Origin: Kiritimatiellia bacterium
GTDB lineage: Bacteria; Verrucomicrobiota; Kiritimatiellia; UBA8416; JABMPJ01
Assembly: GCA_030745755.1 (NCBI GenBank)
Contig: JASLOA010000020.1
Span: forward strand, 1-64,000
DNA: 64,000 bases
Reading direction: 5' to 3'
Positions 43,453 to 50,934 of this stretch are shown piece by piece; position 1 is the stretch's first letter, and each line of letters opens with the position of its first letter. The notes below the pieces were generated by a model, which was given only the letters and a program-made list of their open reading frames with translations, was not told the DNA's origin and made no database searches. The translations under genes were made by a program, and so were the position numbers.

Positions 43453-43842
43453 ATGAAGATATACGTGGTTGATGACGATACTGATCTGGTCATGGCGCTG
43501 ACCGCAGCCCTGCAGGCCAGGGGATTCGAGGTGGCCTCGCAGCATGATGAGCGCGAAGTGGATGACAAGATCCGCGAGTTCAATCCGGATGTGATTATTC
43601 TGGATGTCATGCTGCCGGAAGATGATATGGCTGGTTTCAAGATCGCGCGCAGCATTCGTCATCACGACAACATCAAGGACAAGCCCGTCATCATGTTGTC
43701 AGGTGTCAACGCCGAGGGAAATATCCCCGGCAAGATCACCAATCGCGACATTGATGATGTCTATCTCCCGATCACGCGCTTCCTGGACAAACCGGTTGAT
43801 CCGAAGAAGCTGATCGAGACGATCGAAGAGCTAACGGCTTAG
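43453..43842 (+). CDS. Response regulator, receiver domain only
   Basis: A 129-residue CheY-like receiver. The acidic pocket is in IYVVDDDTDLV, the phospho-acceptor Asp in DVIILDVMLPEDD, the Ser in VIMLSGVNAEG and the Lys in RFLDKPVDPKK. There is no output domain, so it must act by protein contact. A strong AGGAGG precedes the start. It is upstream of a PTS IIA-like gene, but 80 bases of inserted repeat separate them. Hairpin element C3 begins three bases after its stop codon. Confidence 0.88.
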   Translation: MKIYVVDDDTDLVMALTAALQARGFEVASQHDEREVDDKIREFNPDVIILDVMLPEDDMAGFKIARSIRHHDNIKDKPVIMLSGVNAEGNIPGKITNRDIDDVYLPITRFLDKPVDPKKLIETIEELTA

Positions 43843-43845
43843 GCT

Positions 43846-43910
43846 TCCCCTTCGCTCTTCGAGCTTCCTCCGTCGCCCGGTGGGCTGTGGAGGACATGCC
43901 GGGCGACAAG
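43846..43910 (-). mobile_element. 33-bp AGC-hairpin element, outer copy C3, interrupted
   Basis: Joining 43846-43865 to 43899-43910 rebuilds a 32-base element (reversed: CTTGTCGCCCGG then AGCTCGAAGAGCGAAGG and GGA). About 26 of 33 positions match C6. The inner stem is GCTC/GAGC with a GAA loop, a compensatory change from GCCC/GGGC. AGC follows it (43843-43845 reversed). Copy C4 is inserted immediately before its internal AGC. Confidence 0.75.
43866..43898 (-). mobile_element. 33-bp AGC-hairpin element, inner copy C4
   Basis: Exactly 33 bases, 24 of 33 identical to C6 without gaps. Reversed, it starts CATG and ends GGAGGA followed by AGC. The outer stem is TCCTCC/GGAGGA where C6 has TCCGCC/GGCGGA, a full compensatory change. 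The inner stem is GCCC/GGGC with an ACC loop. It is nested inside C3. Confidence 0.8.
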
Positions 43911-43924
43911 CGGGGTTTGGGCGT

Positions 43925-44386
43925 ATGGACGACAGGATTGACTTCGAGGCGAAGGTGCGCAGCAGTGCTTTCGTTCCGCACCTTCACGGCGACACCAAGG
44001 AAGCCATCATCGCGGAATTGATCGATGCTTTGGACCGGGCGGGCAAGTTGTCCGATCGTGACGAGGCGTTGAAGGTCGTGATGGACCGTGAAGCCACCAT
44101 GTCGACGGGTTTGGAAGACGGGGTGGCACTGCCACATGGCAAGAGCATGACATTGCCCGACCTCGTGGCCGCCTTTGGGCTGAAGCCCGAGGGGGTGGAC
44201 TTCAAGGCGCTCGACGGCAATCCCTCCACGCTCTTCGTGTTGGTGGTCTCCCCTGTTACACAACCGACGCAGCACATCCAGTTCCTCGGCGAGTTGGGTC
44301 GCGCACTGATGTGTCCGGCCGTTCGAGAGAAGCTGCTGGAAGCGGAGACCATTGGCCGTGTGGCGGATGTCCTGGTGGAAACGTAA
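43925..44386 (+). CDS. PTS IIA domain protein (fructose/PtsN type)
   Basis: A 153-residue EIIA(Fru/Ntr)-like domain. The phosphorylated His is in LEDGVALPHGKSM (about 71), after TMSTGLEDG, the usual family sequence. The chain starts DDRIDFEAKV and ends REKLLEAETIGRVADVL. With no EIIB or EIIC nearby, a PtsN-like regulatory role is more likely than sugar uptake. The ribosome binding site is weak, and the C3/C4 hairpins lie 14 to 79 bases before the start and could lower translation. Confidence 0.85.
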   Translation: MDDRIDFEAKVRSSAFVPHLHGDTKEAIIAELIDALDRAGKLSDRDEALKVVMDREATMSTGLEDGVALPHGKSMTLPDLVAAFGLKPEGVDFKALDGNPSTLFVLVVSPVTQPTQHIQFLGELGRALMCPAVREKLLEAETIGRVADVLVET

Positions 44387-44401
44387 GTCAGGAGTCTTGA
44401 G

Positions 44402-44974
44402 ATGATTCCGGTAACCGTCGATCAGCTGTTTCTGTCCAACCTCGGATTCGTTGTGCTTTTGAAGAGCTCCGAGGACGGACGCACGCTGCCTATCTTCATC
44501 GGCGCGGCAGAAGCACAGTCCATTGCCATTCATGTCAACGACGTGAAGGTGCCTCGCCCCCTCACGCATGACCTGCTCAGGAATCTCATCGATTCCCTCG
44601 GGGTCCGCCTGCAACGTGTGGAGATCGTACGGATCGAGGAGGGCACGTTCTATGCGGAGATGGTGTTGGAGCGTGATGGGACGGTCGAACGGCTGGATTG
44701 CCGTCCCAGCGATGCGATTGCCTTGGCGTTGCGCGTTGGCGCGCCCCTTTTCGTTGCCGAAGCCGTCTTGGCTGAAGCTGGCCGTATCCCCGAGGATAGT
44801 CATGAAGAAGGTGGGGCCGGAGAGGTGAAGGACCCCAAGGGGCGCCCACGTCTCACGCCGCGTGAGTTGCTTGAGCGACAGCTCAAGAAGGCGATCAAGG
44901 ATGAGCGTTATGAAGATGCCGCACGTCTGCGTGACCAGATCAAGCATCTCGACGATACCCACGGCACAAACTGA
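44402..44974 (+). CDS. Bifunctional nuclease (DUF151) domain protein with UVR motif
   Basis: A 190-residue protein. Residues 1-125 match the DUF151/bifunctional nuclease domain (LPIFIGAAEAQSIAIHV, PLTHDLLRNLIDSLG, RLDCRPSDAIALALRVGAP). A C-terminal UVR motif follows (about 150-185: LLERQLKKAIKDERYEDAARL, here LKKAIKDERYEDAARLRDQI), as in UvrB/UvrC. DUF151 proteins with a UVR tail occur in many bacteria and plants; nuclease activity was reported for a plant member, but the bacterial role is uncertain. It starts 15 bases after the PTS gene and overlaps thiE by one base, so it sits in an operon. Confidence 0.85.
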   Translation: MIPVTVDQLFLSNLGFVVLLKSSEDGRTLPIFIGAAEAQSIAIHVNDVKVPRPLTHDLLRNLIDSLGVRLQRVEIVRIEEGTFYAEMVLERDGTVERLDCRPSDAIALALRVGAPLFVAEAVLAEAGRIPEDSHEEGGAGEVKDPKGRPRLTPRELLERQLKKAIKDERYEDAARLRDQIKHLDDTHGTN

Positions 44975-45636
44975 TGACGGCACACGATGAGCGCATGACG
45001 CGGTTCCGGGAGGCAGGCCTCTACCTTGTAACGTTCCAGTCGCGCTCCCTCGAACGTACCACGCTGACCATCCTGGAGGCGGCGCTCCGAGGCGGCGTAC
45101 GGCTCGTGCAGCTGCGCGAGAAGGACATGCCTCTACGTGAACTTTACGCCATGGCCATCGAGGCCCGGCGCATGACCCGTGAGGCCGGGGCGCTTCTGAT
45201 CATCAATGATCGCCTTGATGTGGCACTTGCCGTGGGCGCGGACGGGGTACATCTCGGGCAGGACGATCTGCCGATCAGCGCCGGGCGCGAGCTGGCGCCC
45301 GACCTGATCATAGGCGCCTCCACGCACTCGGCAGAAGAGGCGGCAATCGCCATCCGCGAAGGGGCATCATATGTCAATATCGGCCCGGTCTTCCCTACCA
45401 CTACAAAGGAATGCGCCACAGGTTTCCTTGGGCTGGACGGCCTGCGTGAAGTCGCCGCCACGGTGACCGTGCCCTTTACGGTCATGGGAGGCATTAAGCA
45501 GGATCACATTCCGCAGTTGATTGAAGCCGGAGCTGAAACGATTGCCCTGGTAACGGCCGTTACCGAGGCAGCGGATGTAGAAGGTGCATCACGCGACCTG
45601 CTCTCCGCAATCAGAAGTGCATCACTGGTCAGGTAG
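44974..45636 (+). CDS. thiE: Thiamine-phosphate synthase
   Basis: A 220-residue TIM-barrel enzyme that joins the pyrimidine and thiazole parts of thiamine phosphate. GVRLVQLREKDMPLREL, LLIINDRLDVALAVGADGVHLGQDDLP (read as INDRLDVALAVGADGVH and LGQDDLP), IGASTHSAEEA, YVNIGPVFPTTTK and FTVMGGIKQDHIPQ are all diagnostic. The last codons and the TAG stop lie within an arm of the GGTAGGGCG repeat (45632-45660). It converges on tsaE-thiL, so both thiamine genes here are next to each other on opposite strands. Confidence 0.92.
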   Translation: MTAHDERMTRFREAGLYLVTFQSRSLERTTLTILEAALRGGVRLVQLREKDMPLRELYAMAIEARRMTREAGALLIINDRLDVALAVGADGVHLGQDDLPISAGRELAPDLIIGASTHSAEEAAIAIREGASYVNIGPVFPTTTKECATGFLGLDGLREVAATVTVPFTVMGGIKQDHIPQLIEAGAETIALVTAVTEAADVEGASRDLLSAIRSASLVR

Positions 45637-45660
45637 GGCGAGCTCTCCGGGCGAGCCGCG
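45632..45660. repeat. Single arm of the GGTAGGGCG repeat
   Basis: GGTAGGGCGAGC at 45632 followed by GGGCGAGCCGCG to 45660, the same layout as the right arm at 1147-1175. Its TAG is the thiE stop codon, and it ends three bases before the tsaE stop. Confidence 0.75.
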
Positions 45661-45662
45661 TT

Positions 45663-46082
45663 TCACTCCCCCTCAATCGTAATCACCCGCGTCCTTCCAT
45701 CCTCCGGCGTGCGGAAGCGTAGCCGAAGCGTATGGGCAGGAAGCAGCCCCTCGGCACGCTCAGCCCATTCGATGGCCGTCACGCCCTCCGATTCAACCAG
45801 CTCCTCAAATCCCATCGCCAGCGCTTCGTCCGGGTGGGAGAGGCGGTAAAGGTCAACGTGGGTCAGGGGTGTTCGCCCCCGGTACTCATTTACCAGCGTG
45901 AACGTGGGACTGGTTACCGGTTCTGTGATGCCCATGGTTTCGGCGAGGCCCTGCACGAAGCAGGTCTTTCCGCTGCCGAGGTCACCGTAAAGCGCCAGTA
46001 CGGCATTGCTGGGCAGTGTGGCCAGGATCTCTGCTGCCAGGCCATGGGTGTCGGAAGGACTGTGCGAAATCACCTCTCTCAT
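45663..46082 (-). CDS. tsaE: tRNA threonylcarbamoyladenosine biosynthesis ATPase TsaE
   Basis: A 139-residue P-loop ATPase that works with TsaB, TsaC and TsaD to make t6A in tRNA. Walker A is LYGDLGSGKTCFVQGLAE, followed by TSPTFTLVNEYRGRTPLTHVDLYRL (SPTFTLVNEY and HVDLYRL) and AIEWAERAEGLLP, all conserved. It overlaps thiL by four bases (ATGA), a pairing seen in other bacteria. Length normal. Confidence 0.93.
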   Translation of the reverse strand: MREVISHSPSDTHGLAAEILATLPSNAVLALYGDLGSGKTCFVQGLAETMGITEPVTSPTFTLVNEYRGRTPLTHVDLYRLSHPDEALAMGFEELVESEGVTAIEWAERAEGLLPAHTLRLRFRTPEDGRTRVITIEGE

Positions 46083-47020
46083 GACGAGCGTGCTCCTCCG
46101 GAAAAATGGTCATAGCCCGCGGCCACCAGCGTTGTGCGGTTACCGTCCGCGGCCACACCTTCGATGGCGTGCCCGGCAGTTACGGTGCCGATACACGTGC
46201 ATGCCAGGGCATGTGCTTCTAACCATGCCGCGATGAACGCGTTGTGTTTGTCGGGTGGCACGGTAAACAGCAATTCAAAATCCTCTCCGTCCTTCAGGGC
46301 GTGTGTGATGGGGTCGCTGCTGCCGCGGATCGCTTCGGAACAGGGGATCCCGGCGACCTGAAGTTCGGCGCCCACGCCGCTGGCAGCCGTGATGTGATGC
46401 AGATCGGTTGAGAGTCCGTCGCTGACATCGCACATGGACGATGCCCAGTTCCCTTCACACAGCCACTGCCCCTCGCGCAGGCGGGGCGTAAAGGTGAGGT
46501 GGTGTTCCGAAACCCGGCTGCCGCCCAGTGCACCGGTCACGAAGATCGCGTCGCCGGGCCTGGTGCCGGAGCGCAACACGGCTTGCCCGCGCGGGACGCT
46601 GCCCACGGCAAAGATGTGTAGTTCGAGGGCCGGGCCGCGGGCAACATCTCCGCCCACGACGGCCAGGTCAAGTGTGGCAGCCGTGGCAGCCATGCCGTCG
46701 TAGATCGCCTCGATCCGCGCCGAGTCGGTGGTGTCCGGCGCCACGAGATCCACCAGTGCCCAGCGTGGTGCACCGCCCATGGCGGCGATATCACTCAGCG
46801 CCCGGGCGATTGCCTTGTGTCCGACGTGCTCGGGTTTGGCGTCAGGAGTGAAGTGGATACCCTCGATCACGGGGTCTGATGTGAGAAGCCAGTCCTCTGC
46901 GCCCGCGCGCACGACGGCGCAGTCATCGCCGGGGCCCACGATCACGTCACGACCGTTGGCAAGTCGCCCAACCAGACGTTCGATCAGCGCTGTCTCACCA
47001 ATTGACTGAACTGTGTTCAT
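46079..47020 (-). CDS. thiL: Thiamine-monophosphate kinase
   Basis: A 313-residue PurM-like kinase that makes thiamine diphosphate. It has GPGDDCAVV near residue 30, LLTSDPVIEGIHF, GHKAIARALSDIAAMGG, DAIFVTGALGGSR and DVSDGLSTDLHHI, in the usual order. With ThiE next door it covers the last two steps of thiamine diphosphate synthesis. It starts about 28 bases from the end of MITE copy A, so its promoter region has been partly built from that element. Confidence 0.92.
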   Translation of the reverse strand: MNTVQSIGETALIERLVGRLANGRDVIVGPGDDCAVVRAGAEDWLLTSDPVIEGIHFTPDAKPEHVGHKAIARALSDIAAMGGAPRWALVDLVAPDTTDSARIEAIYDGMAATAATLDLAVVGGDVARGPALELHIFAVGSVPRGQAVLRSGTRPGDAIFVTGALGGSRVSEHHLTFTPRLREGQWLCEGNWASSMCDVSDGLSTDLHHITAASGVGAELQVAGIPCSEAIRGSSDPITHALKDGEDFELLFTVPPDKHNAFIAAWLEAHALACTCIGTVTAGHAIEGVAADGNRTTLVAAGYDHFSGGARSS

Positions 47021-47047
47021 GATTACTGTTTGCTTGCCATCCGTACG

Positions 47048-47205
47048 CTAGTGTCCTGTATCACAATTGCGCTTGTATAACCGGTGTGTCATCCCGAGCG
47101 AAGTCGAGGGATCTCTGCCCAGACATGGAGCTGAGATCCCTCGCTTCGCTCGGAATGACAGGGCTTAACATGTTCAAAAAGCTTGTTTGCAGTACAGGAC
47201 ACTAG
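47048..47205. mobile_element. CTAG-ended MITE-like element, copy A
   Basis: A 158-bp unit with perfect 13-bp terminal inverted repeats CTAGTGTCCTGTA (47048-47060) and TACAGGACACTAG (47193-47205). The interior is the GTCATCCCGAGCGAAG / CGCTCGGAATGAC core palindrome (about 47088-47160). No ORF. The right-end CTAG provides the TAG stop of the glycosyltransferase gene. Confidence 0.88.
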
Positions 47206-48287
47206 CGAAGGAGGGGTGCGAAGTGTTGGCGCAGTTCAGCCTGGAGATCACGGCTACGGTAGCGGGCCAGGCGTTCGCGCTGCTTCTCAACGATGGCGTT
47301 TCGGAGTGGTGCATCGGACACGACGCGGCCGATGGTCTCGGCCACGAGTTCAAAGTTCTTCTCTCTGAAAATGATACCGGCACCGTCAAGCGTTTCCGGT
47401 ACGGCGGCAGCGCCGTGGGCGATCACGGGCAGGTCGTGTACCATTGCCTCAAGCAGCGGAATGCAGAATCCCTCGTGGTCGCTCATGCTGAGGAAAACAT
47501 CGGCCACTTCGAAGTAGGCATTGAGCTGGGCCTGCGTGACCGATCCGGCCAGGCTGACTTCCGCATCCAGTCCGAGCTCACGGCAGCGGGCGAGCAGGAA
47601 CGCGTAATAGGGTTCACTACCCGCATAGGAGCCGACCTGGATCAAGCGGGCATTCCGATCAACCGACTGCGTATAGACCGCAATCGTGCCGATCAGGTCT
47701 TCGATGCACTTGTTGGCAACACAGCGGCCCACAAAGAGGATATTGGTGCGACCGTCGTTGAACTGTCGCGAGACGCGGCGGTCGGGGGAGGTCACCAGTC
47801 GGTCCAGGTCGAGCACCAACGGAAGCACGTGAACATCAGTGTAGCCGAAAGCCTCCAGCTCATCTGCGTTGAACTGGCTGTCAGCCAGGTTGATGTCGGC
47901 CACCCCGGCCAGGGCCCTGACCTGGTCACGGCCCCGCGCGAGGCTGTCTGCGGTCTGGGGGTTGATCGCCCGGAAGTATTCGGGTGGAGTGACGTTGTGG
48001 TACAGCAGCACCTTGCGGCAGGCGAGGGCCCGAAAGGCCTCGTTCACGGGGGATCCTATGGAGAGATGGAGCAACACCACATCCGACGGTGCCGGATTGC
48101 ACGTGCTGATATCGTGGGCATCCTTGCGCAGTTCGGGCAGGATACGCTTGGTTTCGCAGAAGATCTCTGAAGATAACCCCCAGCCTCGAAAGCAATCGCG
48201 CAGAACGCGGGCCTCGTTGCTGATAGCGTCGCCATTGCTGAAGCCGGCAACGAACTGGTGAATGGCTGTAGGGCGTTGGGCTGTCAT
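47202..48287 (-). CDS. Glycosyltransferase, GT4-like
   Basis: A 361-residue GT-B fold glycosyltransferase. The N-terminal domain starts TAIHQFVAGFSNGDAISNEA, the C-terminal domain has NILFVGRCVANKCIEDLIG and the donor site FLSMSDHEGFCIPLLEAMVHDLPVIA (EGFCIPLLEAM), with the E-x7-E pattern. These enzymes move a sugar from a nucleotide donor; the acceptor is unknown. Start MTAQRPT chosen since the upstream part overlaps the TPR gene. The stop codon lies in the CTAG end of MITE copy A. It follows the TPR lipoprotein by seven bases. Confidence 0.82.
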   Translation of the reverse strand: MTAQRPTAIHQFVAGFSNGDAISNEARVLRDCFRGWGLSSEIFCETKRILPELRKDAHDISTCNPAPSDVVLLHLSIGSPVNEAFRALACRKVLLYHNVTPPEYFRAINPQTADSLARGRDQVRALAGVADINLADSQFNADELEAFGYTDVHVLPLVLDLDRLVTSPDRRVSRQFNDGRTNILFVGRCVANKCIEDLIGTIAVYTQSVDRNARLIQVGSYAGSEPYYAFLLARCRELGLDAEVSLAGSVTQAQLNAYFEVADVFLSMSDHEGFCIPLLEAMVHDLPVIAHGAAAVPETLDGAGIIFREKNFELVAETIGRVVSDAPLRNAIVEKQRERLARYRSRDLQAELRQHFAPLLR

Positions 48288-48294
48288 GGTCGTG

Positions 48295-49773
48295 TCAGTC
48301 CTGGTCCTTCTTCCTGCGTAGTTTGCGTGCTCGGCGGCGAATCGCGTCCACGTCAACGCCCGTGGCTTCGAGCTTCCAGGCAGCCGATTGGTTGTCGGGG
48401 TCCTGCATCACGCTTTGAGTCCAATAATGCCGTGCTTCGTCCGGCGCGTCCAGCGCATCATACACATCGCCCATGTGCTCGTTGATGATGGGGTCATCCG
48501 GCATGACTTCCAGAGCCTTCTTGAGTTCATCCCTGGCCGATGCGTAGTCGCCGTTGCGGTAGTGAACCCAGGCCAGCGTATCGATATAGGCCGGACTCTT
48601 CGGCCGGATTGCGAGCGCACGCACAACGTACGCCATGGCCTGTTCCAGGTTCTGATTGCTCTCGGCCCACAGGTAAGCCAGGTAGTTGAGCGCCTGGTCG
48701 GAACCCGGATAGAGTCCAACACATTCTTCAAACGCCTCTTCGGCCACGAGTGAGCGGCCAACGCGGTCGGCGGCGGCACCGAATGTGATGTAGAATTCCA
48801 TCGAGAGCTTCTGGGAGGGGTTCCGAGCGGTCATCGCCTTGATCGCCGCCAATGTCTGGTAGGCATCCAGGGGGCGTTCGGCGGCGCTATAGGCCAGGGC
48901 CAGAGAGAAGAGCACGCGTGTGTTCTGCGGGTGTATGGCACGGCCCTTTTCCAATGACGCTACAGCTTCTTCGGTCCGACCAAGGAATATCTGGGTGGCG
49001 CCCAGCTTTGTGAAGGTCTCGGCAGGTGGCTGCGAGCGCTGTCCCGCCTCGTGAAAAACGGTGGCCGCACGTTCGGGCTGTTTGATTTCGAGGTAGATCT
49101 GTCCGATCAGGTTAAGCAGGGCCGGCGTCACGCTATCGTCATCTGTGTCGCGCAGGAGCAGAAAGTAGCGTAGGGCGCCTGCCAGGTCCTGTTGTCCGAC
49201 CAGCTGCCGGCCGCGCGTTGAGACCAGCTGCAGCAGGTCGGCATGGGGGGCGATCTCAAGCCCGCGTCGCAGCACGGCGATGGCCGCCTCGTCTGCCTTG
49301 TTGTGTATGTGGAGCTTGGCGGCGGTGGCGTAGAGGGCACTTTCGGTGGGGGCAATCTCGATGGCTTTCTCTATGTTGGTGAGCGCCTTGTCGACCTTGC
49401 CGGCGATCTGGCAGGTTACAGCCAGGTCAACGAGTGGTTCCAGCTCACCCGGATTGTGACGGCAGGATTCCTCGAGAGCGGCAATTGCCTTGGACGGCTG
49501 TCGCCGCATCAGGTAGCCCACGGCAATCTTGGAATGGATACGGTGGCGGCCCGGGTCATAGTCGGACGCGAGCTCGAACTCGCGGATGGTATCGGGGCTG
49601 TTGGCACCACGGTCCTGCTCGAAGAAGGAGCCGAGCGCAAAGTGCGCCAGCGCGGCGGCGGTATCCTGCTCGGCCGGAGTCAGAGCCAGGGGAGCCGTTC
49701 GCGTGGGCGCACGGTGGGTACGGCATGCACCGACCAGCATGAGCGCGCCAAAGAATACGATGCGAGCCCGCAT
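48295..49773 (-). CDS. TPR lipoprotein
   Basis: A 492-residue protein with a lipoprotein signal (MRARIVFFGALMLVGACR; lipobox LVGAC, Cys 17), so it is expected to be membrane-anchored. The rest is TPR repeats, with good units at AVGYLMRRQPSKAIAALEES, LVDLAVTCQIAGKVDKALTN, LNLIGQIYLEIKQPERAA, ALNYLAYLWAESNQNLEQAM, AWVHYRNGDYASARDELKKA and NEHMGDVYDALDAPDEARHY. The tail is strongly basic (RRRARKLRRKKDQD). It resembles outer-membrane TPR lipoproteins involved in envelope assembly, but no partner is seen. Confidence 0.8.
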   Translation of the reverse strand: MRARIVFFGALMLVGACRTHRAPTRTAPLALTPAEQDTAAALAHFALGSFFEQDRGANSPDTIREFELASDYDPGRHRIHSKIAVGYLMRRQPSKAIAALEESCRHNPGELEPLVDLAVTCQIAGKVDKALTNIEKAIEIAPTESALYATAAKLHIHNKADEAAIAVLRRGLEIAPHADLLQLVSTRGRQLVGQQDLAGALRYFLLLRDTDDDSVTPALLNLIGQIYLEIKQPERAATVFHEAGQRSQPPAETFTKLGATQIFLGRTEEAVASLEKGRAIHPQNTRVLFSLALAYSAAERPLDAYQTLAAIKAMTARNPSQKLSMEFYITFGAAADRVGRSLVAEEAFEECVGLYPGSDQALNYLAYLWAESNQNLEQAMAYVVRALAIRPKSPAYIDTLAWVHYRNGDYASARDELKKALEVMPDDPIINEHMGDVYDALDAPDEARHYWTQSVMQDPDNQSAAWKLEATGVDVDAIRRRARKLRRKKDQD

Positions 49774-49796
49774 AGCGGCATGCCTTGTCGCCGGGA

Positions 49797-49815
49797 CGGG
49801 ACGGTTTACGTCCCG
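49797..49815. terminator. Hairpin between the small ribosomal-type ORF and the TPR gene
   Basis: CGGGACG, loop GTTTA, CGTCCCG. A perfect 7-bp stem in the gap after the 29-residue ORF on the minus strand. No T-run. It may be a processing site or part of another dispersed palindrome. Confidence 0.35.
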
Positions 49816-49846
49816 ACCGCGGCGGTTGTTACGGCAAGAGAGGTGA

Positions 49847-49936
49847 CTACTTGTTCTTGTGCCGATCAGCACGTTTACGCTTGCGGTATTTGTGCTTCGT
49901 CATCTTCTTGATGCGCTTCTTCTTGATTGAACCCAC
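49847..49936 (-). CDS. AURKAIP1/COX24-like small basic protein (bS22-type)
   Basis: A 29-residue protein starting at GTG: MGSIKKKRIKKMTKHKYRK followed by RKRADRHKNK. It matches the short bacterial AURKAIP1/COX24-domain proteins (pattern SxxKKRxKKMxKHKxRKxxRxxRxxR), seen as ribosomal protein bS22 in mycobacteria. Shine-Dalgarno AGGGAGAG lies five bases before the GTG, and the 28-base gap from hisG suggests cotranscription. More than half of the residues are Lys or Arg, as expected for an rRNA-binding protein. The frame is too short for routine ORF calling. Confidence 0.8.
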   Translation of the reverse strand: MGSIKKKRIKKMTKHKYRKRKRADRHKNK

Positions 49937-49964
49937 GTGTTCTCTCCCTTGCCTGCCCCAGGCG

Positions 49965-50849
49965 TCAGGCGATGACCTTGTTGAGCGGCAGCTCAATAAT
50001 GCCTTCAGCCCCAGCCTTCTTCAGTTGCGGGATGATCTCCCGCACTACCTTCTCTTCCACAACCGTTTCAATGGCCACCCACTCGCTCTCTTGCAGGTGG
50101 TTGACCGTAGGCGCGTGCAGCGAAGGGAGGATGTTGGTCAACATCTCCACGTCGGCTGCCTTCGCATTCATCTTCAGCAGCACCTTACTCTCCGCGGCAA
50201 GCGCGCCGGTCAGGAGCAGGGCCAACTGTTCAACCTTGCTGCGCTTCCAGGGATCCTCCCAGGCTGCGCGGTTGACGATGAAACGGGTTGTGGACTCAAT
50301 AACCGTTTCGACAATACGTAAATTGTTGGCACGCAGCGACGAACCCGTCTCGGTCAGCTCCACGATGGCGTCGACCAGCTCGGGGCACTTCACTTCGGTG
50401 GCGCCCCACGAGAATTCGACGGTCGCATTCACGCCGTTGTCAGCCAGGTAGCGCTCGGTCAGGCCCACGGCTTCCGTGGCGATACGCTTGCCTTCCAGAT
50501 CCTTAACGGAGGTGATATCCGACGCTTCGGGTACGGCCACGACCCAGCGGACCGGGCGGAATCCCTGCTTGGCATAGAGCAGCTCGCAGACTTCGATCAC
50601 GTCGGAGTCGTTCTCCACAATCCAATCGTGCCCGGTAAGACCCGCATCCAGCACGCCGTGTTCGACATAGCGGCTGATTTCCTGGGCCCGAATCAGGCGT
50701 GAGTCGAGCTGTGGATCGTCAATATTGGGCAGATAGGACCGTGAACTGGTGCGAATATTGAAGCCGGCCTTCCTGAAGATCATGAAGGTCGATTCCTGCA
50801 GGCTGCCCTTCGGCAGGCCCAAAACCAGTTGTTTGTCTGTGTCGCTCAT
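49965..50849 (-). CDS. hisG: ATP phosphoribosyltransferase, long form
   Basis: A 294-residue enzyme for the first step of histidine synthesis (ATP plus PRPP). It has [13 protein letters not shown] at the start, [29 protein letters not shown] and the PRPP-loop-like [18 protein letters not shown]. The C-terminal 75 residues ([31 protein letters not shown]) form the regulatory ACT-like domain of the long form, so HisZ is not needed and histidine feedback is expected. No other his genes are in the window. The start MSDTDKQ follows a region with no coding signal. Confidence 0.92.
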   Translation of the reverse strand: MSDTDKQLVLGLPKGSLQESTFMIFRKAGFNIRTSSRSYLPNIDDPQLDSRLIRAQEISRYVEHGVLDAGLTGHDWIVENDSDVIEVCELLYAKQGFRPVRWVVAVPEASDITSVKDLEGKRIATEAVGLTERYLADNGVNATVEFSWGATEVKCPELVDAIVELTETGSSLRANNLRIVETVIESTTRFIVNRAAWEDPWKRSKVEQLALLLTGALAAESKVLLKMNAKAADVEMLTNILPSLHAPTVNHLQESEWVAIETVVEEKVVREIIPQLKKAGAEGIIELPLNKVIA

Positions 50850-50934
50850 CGTTTCCAATTGCTCCCTAAAAAACAGGAACGTGGGATAGTAGGGCAATTG
50901 CGCGCCGACGTCTACCCTGTAAATGGGGAAAACG

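Noticed and set aside
43872-43907. 9-bp stem GTCGCCCGG/CCGGGCGAC as a terminator after the response regulator
   Set aside because: The two arms come from different nested hairpin elements, so the pairing is a by-product of the insertion. There is no T-run.
44380-47020. TPP riboswitch for thiE or thiL
   Set aside because: I looked for the conserved thi-box (CTGAGA and ACCTGATCTGG-type segments) near both genes and saw none.
47187-48170. 327-codon plus-strand frame over the glycosyltransferase
   Set aside because: The minus-strand protein has clear GT-B motifs; the plus frame has none and starts inside MITE copy A.
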